Shown here: one piece after another, positions 7,412-17,053 of the stretch
Layout of the letters: the number at the start of each line of letters is the position of its first letter
How positions within the stretch are numbered: position 1 is the first letter of the stretch
Origin: Telluribacter roseus
GTDB taxonomy: Bacteria; Bacteroidota; Bacteroidia; Cytophagales; Spirosomataceae
Length of the DNA stretch: 64,000 nt
Assembly (NCBI RefSeq): GCF_017355915.2
Contig: NZ_JAFEUV020000010.1
Location: 1-64,000, forward strand
Direction: 5' to 3'
Translations under genes and position numbers: made by a program
The notes under the pieces: generated by a model
The model's database searches: none
What the model was told of the DNA's origin: nothing
Seen by the model: only the letters and a program-made list of their open reading frames with translations

Positions 7412-8809
7412 ATGCGAGTTTTTGAAAAGTACGAAAAAGTAGAAATAACTGATTTTGCCGCCGAAGGCAAGTGTATTTATAAATCGCCGGACGGGGTCAT
7501 TTTCGTGGAAGGCAACGTAGCTCCCGGTGATATCGTGGATCTGGAAGTAATCGGCAAAAAGAAGAAGTTTAAGGAAGCCGTTGTCCGGAAGATACATTCT
7601 CAGTCCGCCCTGCGTACCCAGCCTTACTGCTCTCACCATGATACCTGCGGGGGATGCCGCTGGCAGCATATAGACTATGGTCACCAGCTGCGCTTCAAAA
7701 GGCAGCAGGTAGTAGATCATTTTGAACGGATCGGGAAGCTGCAGGGGGTACATGTCAATGACATCCTGCCGGCCGATGAAAAGCAGTTTTACCGCAACAA
7801 GCTCGAGTTTACCTTTTCCAATAATCGCTGGCTGACCCGCGAGGAGATCAGCTCCGGGCTGGACTTCAACCGTAATGCCCTGGGCTTTCACGTGCCCAAG
7901 CGATTTGATAAGATATTTACGGTAGAGAAATGCTACCTGCAGCCCGATCCTTCCAATGAGATCAGAAATGGGCTGTACGCGTACATCAACAGCAAGGGGT
8001 ACCGTAACTACGATGTACGCAAGAACGTCGGTACACTACGAAATCTGATCATCAGAACGGCCAATACCGGGGACGTGATGGTGATAGCTCAGTTTGGGGA
8101 GAACGAGGAAGATGTGGTTAAGGATGTAATGGAGTACCTGAAGAGCTCCTTCCCGATCATATCCTCCCTGCACTATATCATCAATACCAAAGGCAATGAT
8201 TCGTATCAGGACCAGGAGGTGATCCACTACGCAGGCGAGCCGGTGATCCGGGAGACGATGGAAGACCTGACGTTCCTGGTGGGGCCCAAGTCATTCTACC
8301 AGACCAATTCGGATCAGGCGTATCGGTTATTCAGTGTAGCACGTGATTACGCCGGCCTTACGGGCAATGAGTACGTGTATGACCTGTACACCGGTACCGG
8401 TACGATCGCTAATTTCGTGGCGCGTCAGGCCCGTAAAGTGGTAGGGGTAGAGTACGTGGAAGCGGCCGTGGTAGATGCCCGTAAAAACTCGGCACTGAAT
8501 GGCATCACCAATACCAGCTTCTTTGCCGGCGACATGAAGGATTTAATGAACGAGGCGTTCCTGGCTCAGCACGGCAGGCCTGATGTGATCATTACGGATC
8601 CACCGCGTGCCGGTATGGATCTGCCCGTAGTGGAGACCATCCTGAAAGCGGCGCCGGATCGTATCGTATACGTAAGCTGTAATTCATCTACACAAGCTCG
8701 CGATATAGCACTTATGTCAGAGGCCTACGAGGTCACGAAAGTACAGCCGGTGGATATGTTTCCCAATACCCACCATGTCGAAAACGTGGCTCTACTCGTA
8801 AAGAAATAA
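7412..8809 (+). CDS. rlmD: RlmD-type 23S rRNA (uracil-5-)-methyltransferase
   Basis: This SAM-dependent RNA m5U methyltransferase of the RumA/RlmD/TrmA family probably acts on 23S rRNA U1939, but the exact target cannot be read from sequence. An N-terminal TRAM-like domain (GDIVDLEVIGKKKKFKEAVV) is followed by iron-sulfur cysteines C73, C79 and C82 (CSHHDTCGGC). The SAM-binding motif is DLYTGTGTIANF and the catalytic Cys is C423 in YVSCNSSTQARD. I chose the ATG at 7412 (465 residues) over an upstream TTG at 7391 because an A-rich leader precedes the ATG and the TTG extension adds nothing recognisable. It converges on dnaB with a 15-bp gap. Confidence 0.9.
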   Translation: MRVFEKYEKVEITDFAAEGKCIYKSPDGVIFVEGNVAPGDIVDLEVIGKKKKFKEAVVRKIHSQSALRTQPYCSHHDTCGGCRWQHIDYGHQLRFKRQQVVDHFERIGKLQGVHVNDILPADEKQFYRNKLEFTFSNNRWLTREEISSGLDFNRNALGFHVPKRFDKIFTVEKCYLQPDPSNEIRNGLYAYINSKGYRNYDVRKNVGTLRNLIIRTANTGDVMVIAQFGENEEDVVKDVMEYLKSSFPIISSLHYIINTKGNDSYQDQEVIHYAGEPVIRETMEDLTFLVGPKSFYQTNSDQAYRLFSVARDYAGLTGNEYVYDLYTGTGTIANFVARQARKVVGVEYVEAAVVDARKNSALNGITNTSFFAGDMKDLMNEAFLAQHGRPDVIITDPPRAGMDLPVVETILKAAPDRIVYVSCNSSTQARDIALMSEAYEVTKVQPVDMFPNTHHVENVALLVKK

Positions 8810-8824
8810 TATGGAAAGAGTTGA

Positions 8825-10438
8825 TTAGAAAGGGGGCTCGTCATTGGGCCCCTTATAATCAAAGTTGCTGAGATCATTGGCCTTGCTCCGGAAGGTATTG
8901 CCCTGCGGGGGCGTGGCCTGACTCTCAAAGGAAGCAATAGGATTGCTCGCTACCGGTATCGGACGATCTGCGGCCATAGGAGTCGGCGCAAAGTACGAAT
9001 CCAGGTTGTCGAACTTGGTGTACTTTCCGATAAAGCGCAGCTGTACCGTATCCAGCGAACCGGCCCGGTTCTTGGCCAGGATTACTTCGCCTACACCAGC
9101 TACGGAATTACCGGCTTCGTCCTGCGTGATACCGTAGTATTCCGGACGGTACAGGAATATAACCATGTCGGCATCCTGCTCGATTGATCCCGATTCACGA
9201 AGGTCAGACAGCTGGGGCTTCTTCTCTCCACCCCGGGTTTCTACGGCCCGGCTCAGCTGCGACAGGGCTATCACAGGTACATCCAGTTCCTTTGCCAGGT
9301 TTTTCAGCGACCGCGAAATCGAAGCAATCTCCTGTTCACGGTTTCCACCGCCTTTTCCGCCCGTATCACCAGTCATCAGCTGTAAGTAGTCAATTACCAC
9401 CAGTTGAATATCGTGCTGCGCTTTGAGGCGTCGGCACTTGGCCCTTAGCTCCAGGATAGAGAGGGCCGGCGTATCATCTATAAAAATAGGGGCATTGGTG
9501 AGCCGGTTGATCCGGTGGTGCATCTGCGCCCACTCGTGCGGCGCCAGGCTCCCTTTACGAATCTTCTCACTATCTATCTCTGCTTCGGCCGAGATCAGAC
9601 GATTGACCAGCTGTACCGATGACATCTCCAGAGAGAAGATCGCTACCGGCTTATTGAATTCTACGGCGGCATTGCGCAGCGACGATACCACGAAGGCTGT
9701 CTTACCCATACCAGGGCGTGCCGCCAGGATGATCAATTCTGTTTTCTGCCAGCCGGATGTCAGGCGATCCAGGGCCGTAAAGCCCGATGGGATACCCGTT
9801 AGTCCATCCGTATTGTTCTTCTTCTTATCCAGTTCGTCCAGCGCCTGACGCATCAGGGCTCCCATGTCGGAGTAGTTTTTGCGGATGTTGTTCTCCGAGA
9901 TGCGGAACAGCGACTGCTCGGTCTTGTCAAGCAGCCGGAATACATCCGTTGTATCTTCAAAGGCCTCCTTCTGGATCTCGGATGAGATAGAAATCAGCTC
10001 GCGCTTGATGGCTGCCTGAGAAATAATCCGGGCGTGGTACTCGATGTTAGCGGCCGAGTTGACCCGGGAGGTCAGTTCGGTAATATAGGACGCTCCACCC
10101 ACCAGCTCCAGTTCGCCCGTACTGCGTAGCTTGGCGGTCACCGTGAGCAGGTCAATGGGATCTGAATTAGCAAACAGGGTAATGATAGCACTGTAAATAC
10201 GCTGGTGAGCTTCCTTGTAGAAACTCTCCGGCTTCAGAATATCTGCCACGGCCGAAAGAGCATCCTTCTCGATCATCAGGGCTCCCAGTACGGCCTCTTC
10301 CATATCCACCGCCTGCGGGGGGAGCTTACCCAGCCCCGAATCGCCACCAAGCCAACGGTTTGCACCCGTTGCACGTGCCTGAGAAGGCTGCGTAGAACCT
10401 GATTTTTTAAGAAAATTGAATGTCCTCTCGTTTTCCAT
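8825..10438 (-). CDS. dnaB: Replicative DNA helicase DnaB
   Basis: DnaB is a hexameric helicase that unwinds DNA ahead of the replisome and loads primase. The 537-residue protein has a ~35-residue N-terminal extension and the DnaB N-domain from about 38 (LPPQAVDMEEAVLGALM). The RecA-like ATPase has Walker A AARPGMGKTA (K246, T247) and Walker B LVVIDYLQLM near 345. The conserved LSQLSRAVE and QDADMVIFLYR motifs follow. The ATPase is uninterrupted, so there is no intein. The C-terminal ~50 residues are Pro/Asn-rich and probably disordered. It is divergent from phoH, with 239 bp between starts. Confidence 0.97.
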   Translation of the reverse strand: MENERTFNFLKKSGSTQPSQARATGANRWLGGDSGLGKLPPQAVDMEEAVLGALMIEKDALSAVADILKPESFYKEAHQRIYSAIITLFANSDPIDLLTVTAKLRSTGELELVGGASYITELTSRVNSAANIEYHARIISQAAIKRELISISSEIQKEAFEDTTDVFRLLDKTEQSLFRISENNIRKNYSDMGALMRQALDELDKKKNNTDGLTGIPSGFTALDRLTSGWQKTELIILAARPGMGKTAFVVSSLRNAAVEFNKPVAIFSLEMSSVQLVNRLISAEAEIDSEKIRKGSLAPHEWAQMHHRINRLTNAPIFIDDTPALSILELRAKCRRLKAQHDIQLVVIDYLQLMTGDTGGKGGGNREQEIASISRSLKNLAKELDVPVIALSQLSRAVETRGGEKKPQLSDLRESGSIEQDADMVIFLYRPEYYGITQDEAGNSVAGVGEVILAKNRAGSLDTVQLRFIGKYTKFDNLDSYFAPTPMAADRPIPVASNPIASFESQATPPQGNTFRSKANDLSNFDYKGPNDEPPF

Positions 10439-10677
10439 AGTAGTACAATATTAAACATTGGGCACCACACAGTAAAGGGCGCCGGAAAACATTTTTTTGA
10501 GTATAACTAATAATGTTGGCTACTTGGCTTGATAGTGAAGCGATTGAACAATATGTATTTTTTTTTCGGTGTTAGATATTGAATATTTGATGAAAAAAAC
10601 TTGTTATAGCAGTAGGTGGCATACATTTATTTGCTAATTTTTATACGTATTCAATCTAAAACTAACAGTTCAATAAT

Positions 10678-11631
10678 TTGGTAGAAAAAATCATAATGCT
10701 CGAAGACGTTTCTCTGGTGGATTTCCTGGGTGTGCATAACACCAACATCAGAGAAGTTGCCGCTGCTTTTCCGGAAAGCAAAATCATTTCGCGGGGCAAC
10801 GAAATCAGAATCCAGGGTACAGCCCCTGAGATCGTCAAGATCACGGATGTGCTGGATTCGCTGCTCTCACACTACCAGAAGTACGGGAAAGTAACCAACG
10901 AGAACGTAAAGAGGTACCTGACGGGTATCAGTAAGCCCAACGCCGAAACCTTTGACGAGGACGATGACGTCATTATTTACGGCAACAAGGGAATTGTGGT
11001 GAAGGCCAAGACCCCCAACCAGAAGATACTGGTAGAGGAGGCCGCCAAGCACGATCTGGTTTTTGCCATTGGCCCGGCCGGTACCGGTAAAACCTATACC
11101 GCCGTAGCATTAGCGGTGAAAGCCCTTAAGAACAAAGAAGTAAAGAAGATAATCATAACTCGTCCGGCCGTAGAAGCCGGTGAGAACCTGGGATTTCTGC
11201 CGGGTGACCTGAAAGAAAAGATAGATCCGTACCTGAGGCCCATTTATGACGCCCTGGATGATATGATTCCGGCCGAGAAGCTGAAGTACTACGTGGACAA
11301 CCGTATAGTGGAGATTGCTCCCCTGGCTTACATGCGCGGACGGACCCTGAACAATGCCTTTATATTGCTGGATGAGGCCCAGAATACCACACCCATGCAG
11401 ATGAAGATGTTCCTGACCCGGATGGGACCTAACTCAAAAGCGATCATTACCGGTGATAAGTCACAGGTAGATTTACCCAAGAACCAAAAATCTGGTCTTA
11501 TCGAGTCGGTGAACATACTAAAAGGAATAAAAGGCATTAGTTTTGTCGAACTGGAAGGTGCTGATGTAGTGCGGCACCGTTTGGTTAAGGATATTCTGGC
11601 AGCATATGAAAAATCGGAAAAGCAGGCTTAG
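10678..11631 (+). CDS. PhoH-family ATPase
   Basis: This 317-residue PhoH/YbeZ-type nucleotide-binding protein belongs to a family linked to RNA metabolism and often encoded near ybeY, though not here. A KH-like N-terminal part (residues 10-70) precedes the P-loop IGPAGTGKTYTA (132-139) and Walker B FILLDEAQN near 230. GDKSQVDL and the terminal VRHRLVKDIL are further family landmarks. The first codon is TTG at 10678. I keep it because MVEKIIMLEDV matches the usual N-terminus of Bacteroidetes homologues as I recall them; the alternative ATG is at 10696. The next gene starts inside its last 26 bases. Confidence 0.9.
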   Translation: MVEKIIMLEDVSLVDFLGVHNTNIREVAAAFPESKIISRGNEIRIQGTAPEIVKITDVLDSLLSHYQKYGKVTNENVKRYLTGISKPNAETFDEDDDVIIYGNKGIVVKAKTPNQKILVEEAAKHDLVFAIGPAGTGKTYTAVALAVKALKNKEVKKIIITRPAVEAGENLGFLPGDLKEKIDPYLRPIYDALDDMIPAEKLKYYVDNRIVEIAPLAYMRGRTLNNAFILLDEAQNTTPMQMKMFLTRMGPNSKAIITGDKSQVDLPKNQKSGLIESVNILKGIKGISFVELEGADVVRHRLVKDILAAYEKSEKQA

Positions 11632-12946
11632 TCAAAAGTTCTGCCCGCTTATAGTACTTATTTTTACCCTTATACTTTCCGAGTCATTTGCTCAGGTATC
11701 TGACATATTGCCCGACCGTTGTGCAACCAACGAGCGACTGATCCGCCGCAGTGAAGCCAATCCGGCCTGGCTGCGCAACCGGATCCGAACCGAAGCGGCT
11801 ATTGCGGAGTACATGCGTAACGGCGGCGGTCGCAACCGCCGGGGAGCCGATGAAATCCTCCGGATCCCGGTTGTGGTACACGTTATTCATGACCAGGCCG
11901 AGACGAGTGTAGGTGGAATGAATAATCCGAACATCTCAGCCGAACAAATCAGAAGTCAGATAGAAGTACTTAATGAGGATTATCGTAGGAAGCCTGGGAC
12001 ACCAGGCTTCAACGATAACCCGCTAGGTACCGACACGGGTATAGAGTTTTACTTGGCCGACTACGATCCGGATGGTCGCGCTACGGACGGTATTACCCGT
12101 ACACGCTATACCGACAAGACAAGCTTTAACCCTTTTACGGATGATCAGCTACTGGCTGATCTGGCCTACTGGCCTTCCGACAAGTACCTCAATATCTGGG
12201 TGTGCCGCCTGAGCAACAACTACCTCGGGATCGCCCAGTTTCCATCAGTAGATACTATTCCCGGGCTGGATAACACCAACGAAGAATTCGCAGAGACGGA
12301 TGGTGTGATCATTGATTTCCGGTACTTTGGGCGTAGAACCGGAGCTATTACCAGTCGTATCTATAATACTGGCAGAACCACTACCCACGAAGTAGGGCAC
12401 TGGCTGGGTCTGATCCATACCTGGGGAGATGTAGACTGCGGTAATGACTACTGCGATGATACACCTCCCACCAAAGAACCCAACCAGACTACCAACTGCA
12501 ATGATAAGTACTCGAACTGTGCCGGGGTAACTACCCGCAATATGATCGAGAACTACATGGACTACTCCCCGGACTCCTGCATGAATATCTTTACCAAATG
12601 CCAGGCTGAGCGAATGAGAGCCGTATTGACGGTAAGCCCGCGAAGAGCCCGTATGGTGGAGTTTGCCAAGCAGGGGCGTCTGGAACCTTCGGAAAGGCTG
12701 GTTATGGAAGTGTTTCCCAATCCGGTCTCTACGCAATTACAAGCCAATGTCCGTTTCACCGACTATCAGGATATTGCTGCTACTATCTATGACAACCGGG
12801 GCATTGTAGTGGAGCAGATCACCTATGAGGATGTCTGGAGTCGAAGGATCTACGTCGACGTCCGGAATTACAGACCGGGGGTGTACTTTCTGAAAGTTAC
12901 TGTCAATAACGAAACGGCAGTCAGCCGCTTTGTCGTAATGCAATAG
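11606..12946 (+). CDS. Secreted M43-type (pappalysin-like) metalloprotease with T9SS tail
   Basis: This 446-residue extracellular zinc protease has a signal peptide (LIVLIFTLILSESFAQ). The catalytic metzincin motif HEVGHWLGLIH gives zinc ligands H261, H265 and H271 and base E262. The Met-turn is in NYMDYSPDSC. Paired cysteines around CGNDYCDDTPP fit the M43 cytophagalysin family. The final ~80 residues (VFPNPVSTQLQ... GVYFLKVTVNNETAVSRFVV) form a type A T9SS C-terminal sorting domain, so the protein is probably exported across the outer membrane. Its ATG lies 26 bp inside phoH in another frame, so translational coupling is likely. The substrate is unknown. Confidence 0.92.
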   Translation: MKNRKSRLSQKFCPLIVLIFTLILSESFAQVSDILPDRCATNERLIRRSEANPAWLRNRIRTEAAIAEYMRNGGGRNRRGADEILRIPVVVHVIHDQAETSVGGMNNPNISAEQIRSQIEVLNEDYRRKPGTPGFNDNPLGTDTGIEFYLADYDPDGRATDGITRTRYTDKTSFNPFTDDQLLADLAYWPSDKYLNIWVCRLSNNYLGIAQFPSVDTIPGLDNTNEEFAETDGVIIDFRYFGRRTGAITSRIYNTGRTTTHEVGHWLGLIHTWGDVDCGNDYCDDTPPTKEPNQTTNCNDKYSNCAGVTTRNMIENYMDYSPDSCMNIFTKCQAERMRAVLTVSPRRARMVEFAKQGRLEPSERLVMEVFPNPVSTQLQANVRFTDYQDIAATIYDNRGIVVEQITYEDVWSRRIYVDVRNYRPGVYFLKVTVNNETAVSRFVVMQ

Positions 12947-12949
12947 CGT

Positions 12950-15031
12950 ATGTTCGAAAGGGCTCCATTTATCAGGTACATCCTATGCCTTGTGAGTGGA
13001 ATCCTGCTGCATGAGTACGTACTCCTGCCACTTCCTCTTTCTTTTCAGAATACTTTCCAGACTGTATGTCTTAGCTTACTCGGAGTAGCCTTGGCTGCTT
13101 TTTTCTTTTTGCGCAAACAGGTTCTGGCTTCCGGACTGATATTGTCGGGTATCCTGTTGCTATTTGGAATTATAGCGGCTCAGCAGCAGGCTCAGCGCTA
13201 TCAGCAGGCTATAGAGCACCTGGAAGTACCTTACGAAGCCTACCTGCTCAGGGTGAAGTCTTTGCCCGAAAAACGACCTTCCACTATTCGGTACCGGGTA
13301 GAGGTTAATCAACTTAAAACTGAAAAGGATTGGGAACCGGTACGGGTAGAAGCCATGATTACGACTCCCGCCGGAGCCGCTCAGGTGCTGGATCCGGGGG
13401 ATGTAGTACTCGTAAAAGGGGAGCTGCAAAGGCCAGTGCCACCACGAAATCCCGAAGAGTTTGACTATCGCCGGTACTTACGCTACCGAAGGATTGCCTG
13501 GACCGACTACCTGGCTGACAGTACGTATCAGGTAGTAGCCCATGTGGAGGATGCCTGGAGTGTACGCAGCTGGAGCCTGGGTGTATCAGCCTGGGCTGAC
13601 CGTACCTTACGGGCCTACCTGCCCGATGATGATTCGTACGCTCTGGTTAAAGCTATGCTGCTGGGGCGCAGGGAGGACCTGCGTAGCAACCTGGTAGATT
13701 CCTTTACGCTATCAGGTGCGGTGCATGTACTTTCGGTGTCGGGGCTGCACGTGGGTATATTCTTTGCGATCATTAGCTGGTCGATGGGCTGGTTGCGTCG
13801 CATCAGGTACGGTAATTACCTACATTTCGGGGTCCTGTCGCTGCTGCTCTTTTTCTACGCGCTGGTTACGGGGCTGCCTCCTTCCGTACAGCGGGCTACT
13901 CTGATGTGCGTGGTATGGGTAGCAGCCCAGACCATACAGCGGAGGCACGAGCCGGTAAATACGTTGGCTATATCGGCCTTTGTCATATTACTGATTGATC
14001 CGGATGCTCTATTTACCGTAGGCTTTCAGCTCTCGTACCTGGCGGTACTCGGAATAGTCCTATTTTACAGGCCACTCGACAACCTGGTCGAAACCCCCAA
14101 TCGGGCGATTCGGTGGCTGTGGCAGATTACCGCTGTCTCGGTTTCGGCTCAGCTCCTGACTTTTCCACTAAGTATCTACTATTTCCATCAGTTCCCGCTT
14201 TACTTCTGGCTGGTCAATCCCTTTGTTATTGGCCTTACCTCCCTGCTGTTGCCAGCCTCCCTGTTGCTGGTATTTATAAGTCTGGTTCCTGTTTCGGCGC
14301 TGGCGCAGTGTGCGGGTTGGGTGACCAACCTGATTGCCTACCTTACCAACCAGGCGGTGGGAGTGCCCCGGCTACTACCCAATTATCTGCTCGAAGGATT
14401 GGTACTGGATGCCGTGGAGGTAGTGGCTCTGTTCGGTTTATTGCTTTTGGTGTGGCACCTGTTGCGTACGCGGGATATGGCGGTTCTGAGGCAGATTGTC
14501 CTACTGGTGGTACTGCTGGCGATCTATTCTGTCACAACTACCTTACATACTTTTCAGGAGGAGAAAATGGTCGTACATGCCGTTCCAAGGCATTCGGTTA
14601 TCACTGTTAAAAAAGATAACAGTCTGTATTTGTTCGCTAATCCGGAATTTTGGACCGATACGGCGGCCTTTGAGTACAGGCTGAACAACTACCTGATCAA
14701 AAACCTGATCAGCGATACCGTGCGTCACACGCTCACCGGTAGCGGCCGGTACCCAGGGTTGGATGTGCTGCCTACCGGGCAGGGAGTGCTGCTCAGGTGG
14801 AGTGGTACTACTACTACGGAGAGCCCACCGGGCCGACACGTGCCGGATTACTTGCTGATCACATCCAGGAAGTACCCGACGTTTGATACCCTGAGCCGGA
14901 CGCATGTCGTGTACCTGCTGGGAGGACAGCTGGGAAGCCGTACCCGGGCCCGCTGGAAAGAGCTACTTACAGCCTCCGGCAATGCCTTCTATGATCTGTT
15001 GGAAGAAGGAGCTATAACAGTCGGAAATTAA
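12950..15031 (+). CDS. comEC: ComEC/Rec2-family competence protein
   Basis: This 693-residue polytopic membrane protein is the candidate inner-membrane channel for DNA uptake in natural transformation. Hydrophobic helices fill about 8-75. A soluble OB-like domain (DUF4131) lies around 90-200. The Competence domain follows from about 230, with the hallmark HVLSVSGLHVGIFFAI and LSYLAVLGIVLFYRPL. The C-terminal ~130 residues lack the HxHxDH metallo-beta-lactamase motif found in full ComEC proteins, as in many Bacteroidetes members as I recall. It starts 3 bp after the protease gene and may be co-transcribed. No other competence gene is in the window. Confidence 0.9.
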   Translation: MFERAPFIRYILCLVSGILLHEYVLLPLPLSFQNTFQTVCLSLLGVALAAFFFLRKQVLASGLILSGILLLFGIIAAQQQAQRYQQAIEHLEVPYEAYLLRVKSLPEKRPSTIRYRVEVNQLKTEKDWEPVRVEAMITTPAGAAQVLDPGDVVLVKGELQRPVPPRNPEEFDYRRYLRYRRIAWTDYLADSTYQVVAHVEDAWSVRSWSLGVSAWADRTLRAYLPDDDSYALVKAMLLGRREDLRSNLVDSFTLSGAVHVLSVSGLHVGIFFAIISWSMGWLRRIRYGNYLHFGVLSLLLFFYALVTGLPPSVQRATLMCVVWVAAQTIQRRHEPVNTLAISAFVILLIDPDALFTVGFQLSYLAVLGIVLFYRPLDNLVETPNRAIRWLWQITAVSVSAQLLTFPLSIYYFHQFPLYFWLVNPFVIGLTSLLLPASLLLVFISLVPVSALAQCAGWVTNLIAYLTNQAVGVPRLLPNYLLEGLVLDAVEVVALFGLLLLVWHLLRTRDMAVLRQIVLLVVLLAIYSVTTTLHTFQEEKMVVHAVPRHSVITVKKDNSLYLFANPEFWTDTAAFEYRLNNYLIKNLISDTVRHTLTGSGRYPGLDVLPTGQGVLLRWSGTTTTESPPGRHVPDYLLITSRKYPTFDTLSRTHVVYLLGGQLGSRTRARWKELLTASGNAFYDLLEEGAITVGN

Positions 15032-15089
15032 CCGTTTATAAATGCCCTCTAACCAAAACTTTTCGATTAGACATACGTTAAATTTATAT

Positions 15090-15725
15090 ATGGAAAAGAT
15101 AGAAATAATCCAAAAAACGTATAGAGATTACGTTCTGGAAAATGGCACAGCACCCGCCTCGGTGTATATATTCATGAAAAGACTTAACCTGACCGAGGCT
15201 GAGTTCTACGACTACTATAACAACTTCGAATCCATTGAGCAGGACGACTGGCTGACTTCATTTAAGGAGGCTCGGCAGGCGGCTGAATCAGAGGAAGTAT
15301 ACTACCAGTACTCGGTACGGGAGAAGCTACTGGCTTTTTACTACACCTGGGTGGAGGTACTCAAAAGGGACCGCAGCTACTTTGTATACAGCTACAATCG
15401 TCTCCGGCAGCCCGTGTCGCGCTACACGGGTCACCTAGCTCTTCTGAAGGACGCTTTCTACGCTTTTGCGATGGAACTGGTTATGGAAGGCCGCGAGAGC
15501 AAGGAAATAGTACTACGGCCCGTTATATCGGATAAGTACGTGGATGGCCTGTGGATGCAGTGTCTGTACATCCTGGACTTCTGGGTGAAGGATACCAGCC
15601 GTGGTTTCGAGAAGACCGACACGGCCATTGAAAAAATGGTGAATACCTCCTTTGATCTGATGGGACAGTCGGTGGTGGACACGGTGCTGGACCTGGCCAA
15701 ATTTGTATATCAGAATAGAAAGTAA
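15090..15725 (+). CDS. TetR-like protein paired with the AarF kinase
   Basis: This 211-residue, mostly helical protein resembles TetR-family regulators. The N-terminal ~50 residues (IIQKTYRDYVLENGTAPASVYIFMKRLNLTEAEFYDYYN) read as a helix-turn-helix-like unit. A long helical C-terminal domain follows (SVREKLLAFYYTWVEVLKRDRSYFVY). I chose the ATG at 15090; an earlier in-frame ATG at 15042 would add 16 residues without family-like features. The stop overlaps the start of the AarF gene (TAATG), so the two are tightly coupled. Whether it binds DNA is unclear because the recognition helix is weak. Confidence 0.7.
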   Translation: MEKIEIIQKTYRDYVLENGTAPASVYIFMKRLNLTEAEFYDYYNNFESIEQDDWLTSFKEARQAAESEEVYYQYSVREKLLAFYYTWVEVLKRDRSYFVYSYNRLRQPVSRYTGHLALLKDAFYAFAMELVMEGRESKEIVLRPVISDKYVDGLWMQCLYILDFWVKDTSRGFEKTDTAIEKMVNTSFDLMGQSVVDTVLDLAKFVYQNRK

Positions 15726-17053
15726 TGAAAGAACAAGGATCAATACCTACCTCTAAGGTAGCCCGAGCTACGCAGTTTGTGAAGACCGGAGTGAAGATAG
15801 GGGGCAACTATATCAAGTATAACGTCAGGAAAATGGTGGACCCCTCTACGACGCGGGAGGAACTTCACCAGGATAATGCTACGGATATATACGAATCATT
15901 GAGCCAGCTCAAAGGCTCCGCGCTAAAGGTGGCTCAGATGCTCAGCATGGACCGCAACGTACTGCCCCGGGCCTATGTAGATCGCTTCCAGATGTCGCAG
16001 TACTCAGCGCCCCCGCTGTCGGGGCCACTGGTGATCAAGACATTCAAAAAGTACCTGGGCAAAGCGCCTGGTGACCTATACGATGAGTTTGACATGAAAG
16101 CCGCGAATGCCGCATCCATCGGTCAGGTACACCAGGCCCGCAAGGACGGCAAAAAACTGGCGGTCAAAATACAGTACCCCGGCGTAGCCGATAGCATCAG
16201 CTCAGACCTGAAAATGGTGAAGCCCATGGCAGTCCGACTGTTCGGGCTGAATGAGCGGGATATTGATCGGTACATGGGGGAGGTTGAGGCACGCCTGCTG
16301 GAAGAAACCGATTATGAGCTGGAACTGCGTCGATCGGTGGAGATATCCGAAGCCTGCGCGCACATCAGCGGCCTGGTATTTCCCCGCTATTACCTCGAAC
16401 TATCCGCCAGCCGCATCCTGACCATGGACTGGCTGGATGGACTGCACATGAAGGATTTTCTGAAGACAAATCCTTCGCAGGAAGTACGTAATCAGATCGG
16501 ACAGGCCCTGTGGGATTTTTATGATTTTCAGGTACATCAGTTACGTCAGGTTCATGCCGACCCGCATCCGGGCAACTTCTTGATGCGTTCGGATGGTACC
16601 ATGGGCGTGATTGACTTCGGCTGTATCAAAGTTATCCCTGAGTTCTTTTATACTACCTACTTCGCGCTCATCAATCCCGATACGCTGGATGATGAGGAGC
16701 AGACCCGGAAGATCTTCTACGATCTGGAGTTTATTATGCCCGAGGATACGGATCAGGATAAACTACTCTTTACTAATCTATTCAAGGAAATGACCCGACT
16801 GCTGGGCAAGCCTTTCGCGGAGGATGTATTTGACTTCGGAGATGAAAGTTACTTTGATTCGGTGTACGCCTTTGCCGATGAGCTGCAGCACGTGGAGGAG
16901 CTGAAGAACTCTAAGGTAGCCAGGGGCTCTCAGCACGGTCTGTACATCAACCGGACGTACTTTGGCCTCTACTCCATGCTGAATGAATTAAAGGCCAAAG
17001 TAGTCACTACCAAGCCCGAGTGGCTGCGGAGCAAAAAGCAGCCGGTGGCTTAG
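15725..17053 (+). CDS. AarF/ABC1/UbiB-family atypical kinase
   Basis: This 442-residue member of the ABC1/UbiB kinase-like family is linked in other bacteria to isoprenoid-quinone synthesis and lipid homeostasis. The family KxGQ-like region reads SALKVAQMLSMD (~60). The A-rich loop replacing the usual P-loop is AANAASIGQVHQA (~122-134), the lysine is in LAVKIQYPG, and the catalytic region is HADPHPGNF with VIDFG. Its start overlaps the stop of the TetR-like gene by one base. This organism makes menaquinone (menD is at 27.9 kb), so a quinone role is possible, but the real substrate is unknown. Confidence 0.88.
   Translation: MKEQGSIPTSKVARATQFVKTGVKIGGNYIKYNVRKMVDPSTTREELHQDNATDIYESLSQLKGSALKVAQMLSMDRNVLPRAYVDRFQMSQYSAPPLSGPLVIKTFKKYLGKAPGDLYDEFDMKAANAASIGQVHQARKDGKKLAVKIQYPGVADSISSDLKMVKPMAVRLFGLNERDIDRYMGEVEARLLEETDYELELRRSVEISEACAHISGLVFPRYYLELSASRILTMDWLDGLHMKDFLKTNPSQEVRNQIGQALWDFYDFQVHQLRQVHADPHPGNFLMRSDGTMGVIDFGCIKVIPEFFYTTYFALINPDTLDDEEQTRKIFYDLEFIMPEDTDQDKLLFTNLFKEMTRLLGKPFAEDVFDFGDESYFDSVYAFADELQHVEELKNSKVARGSQHGLYINRTYFGLYSMLNELKAKVVTTKPEWLRSKKQPVA

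Noticed and set aside
8825-10438. An intein or insertion in dnaB.
   Set aside because: The ATPase domain is continuous between Walker A and Walker B with normal spacing.
14113-14610. A 165-codon plus-strand frame.
   Set aside because: It lies wholly within comEC in another frame and has a low-complexity Gly/Ala-rich translation.
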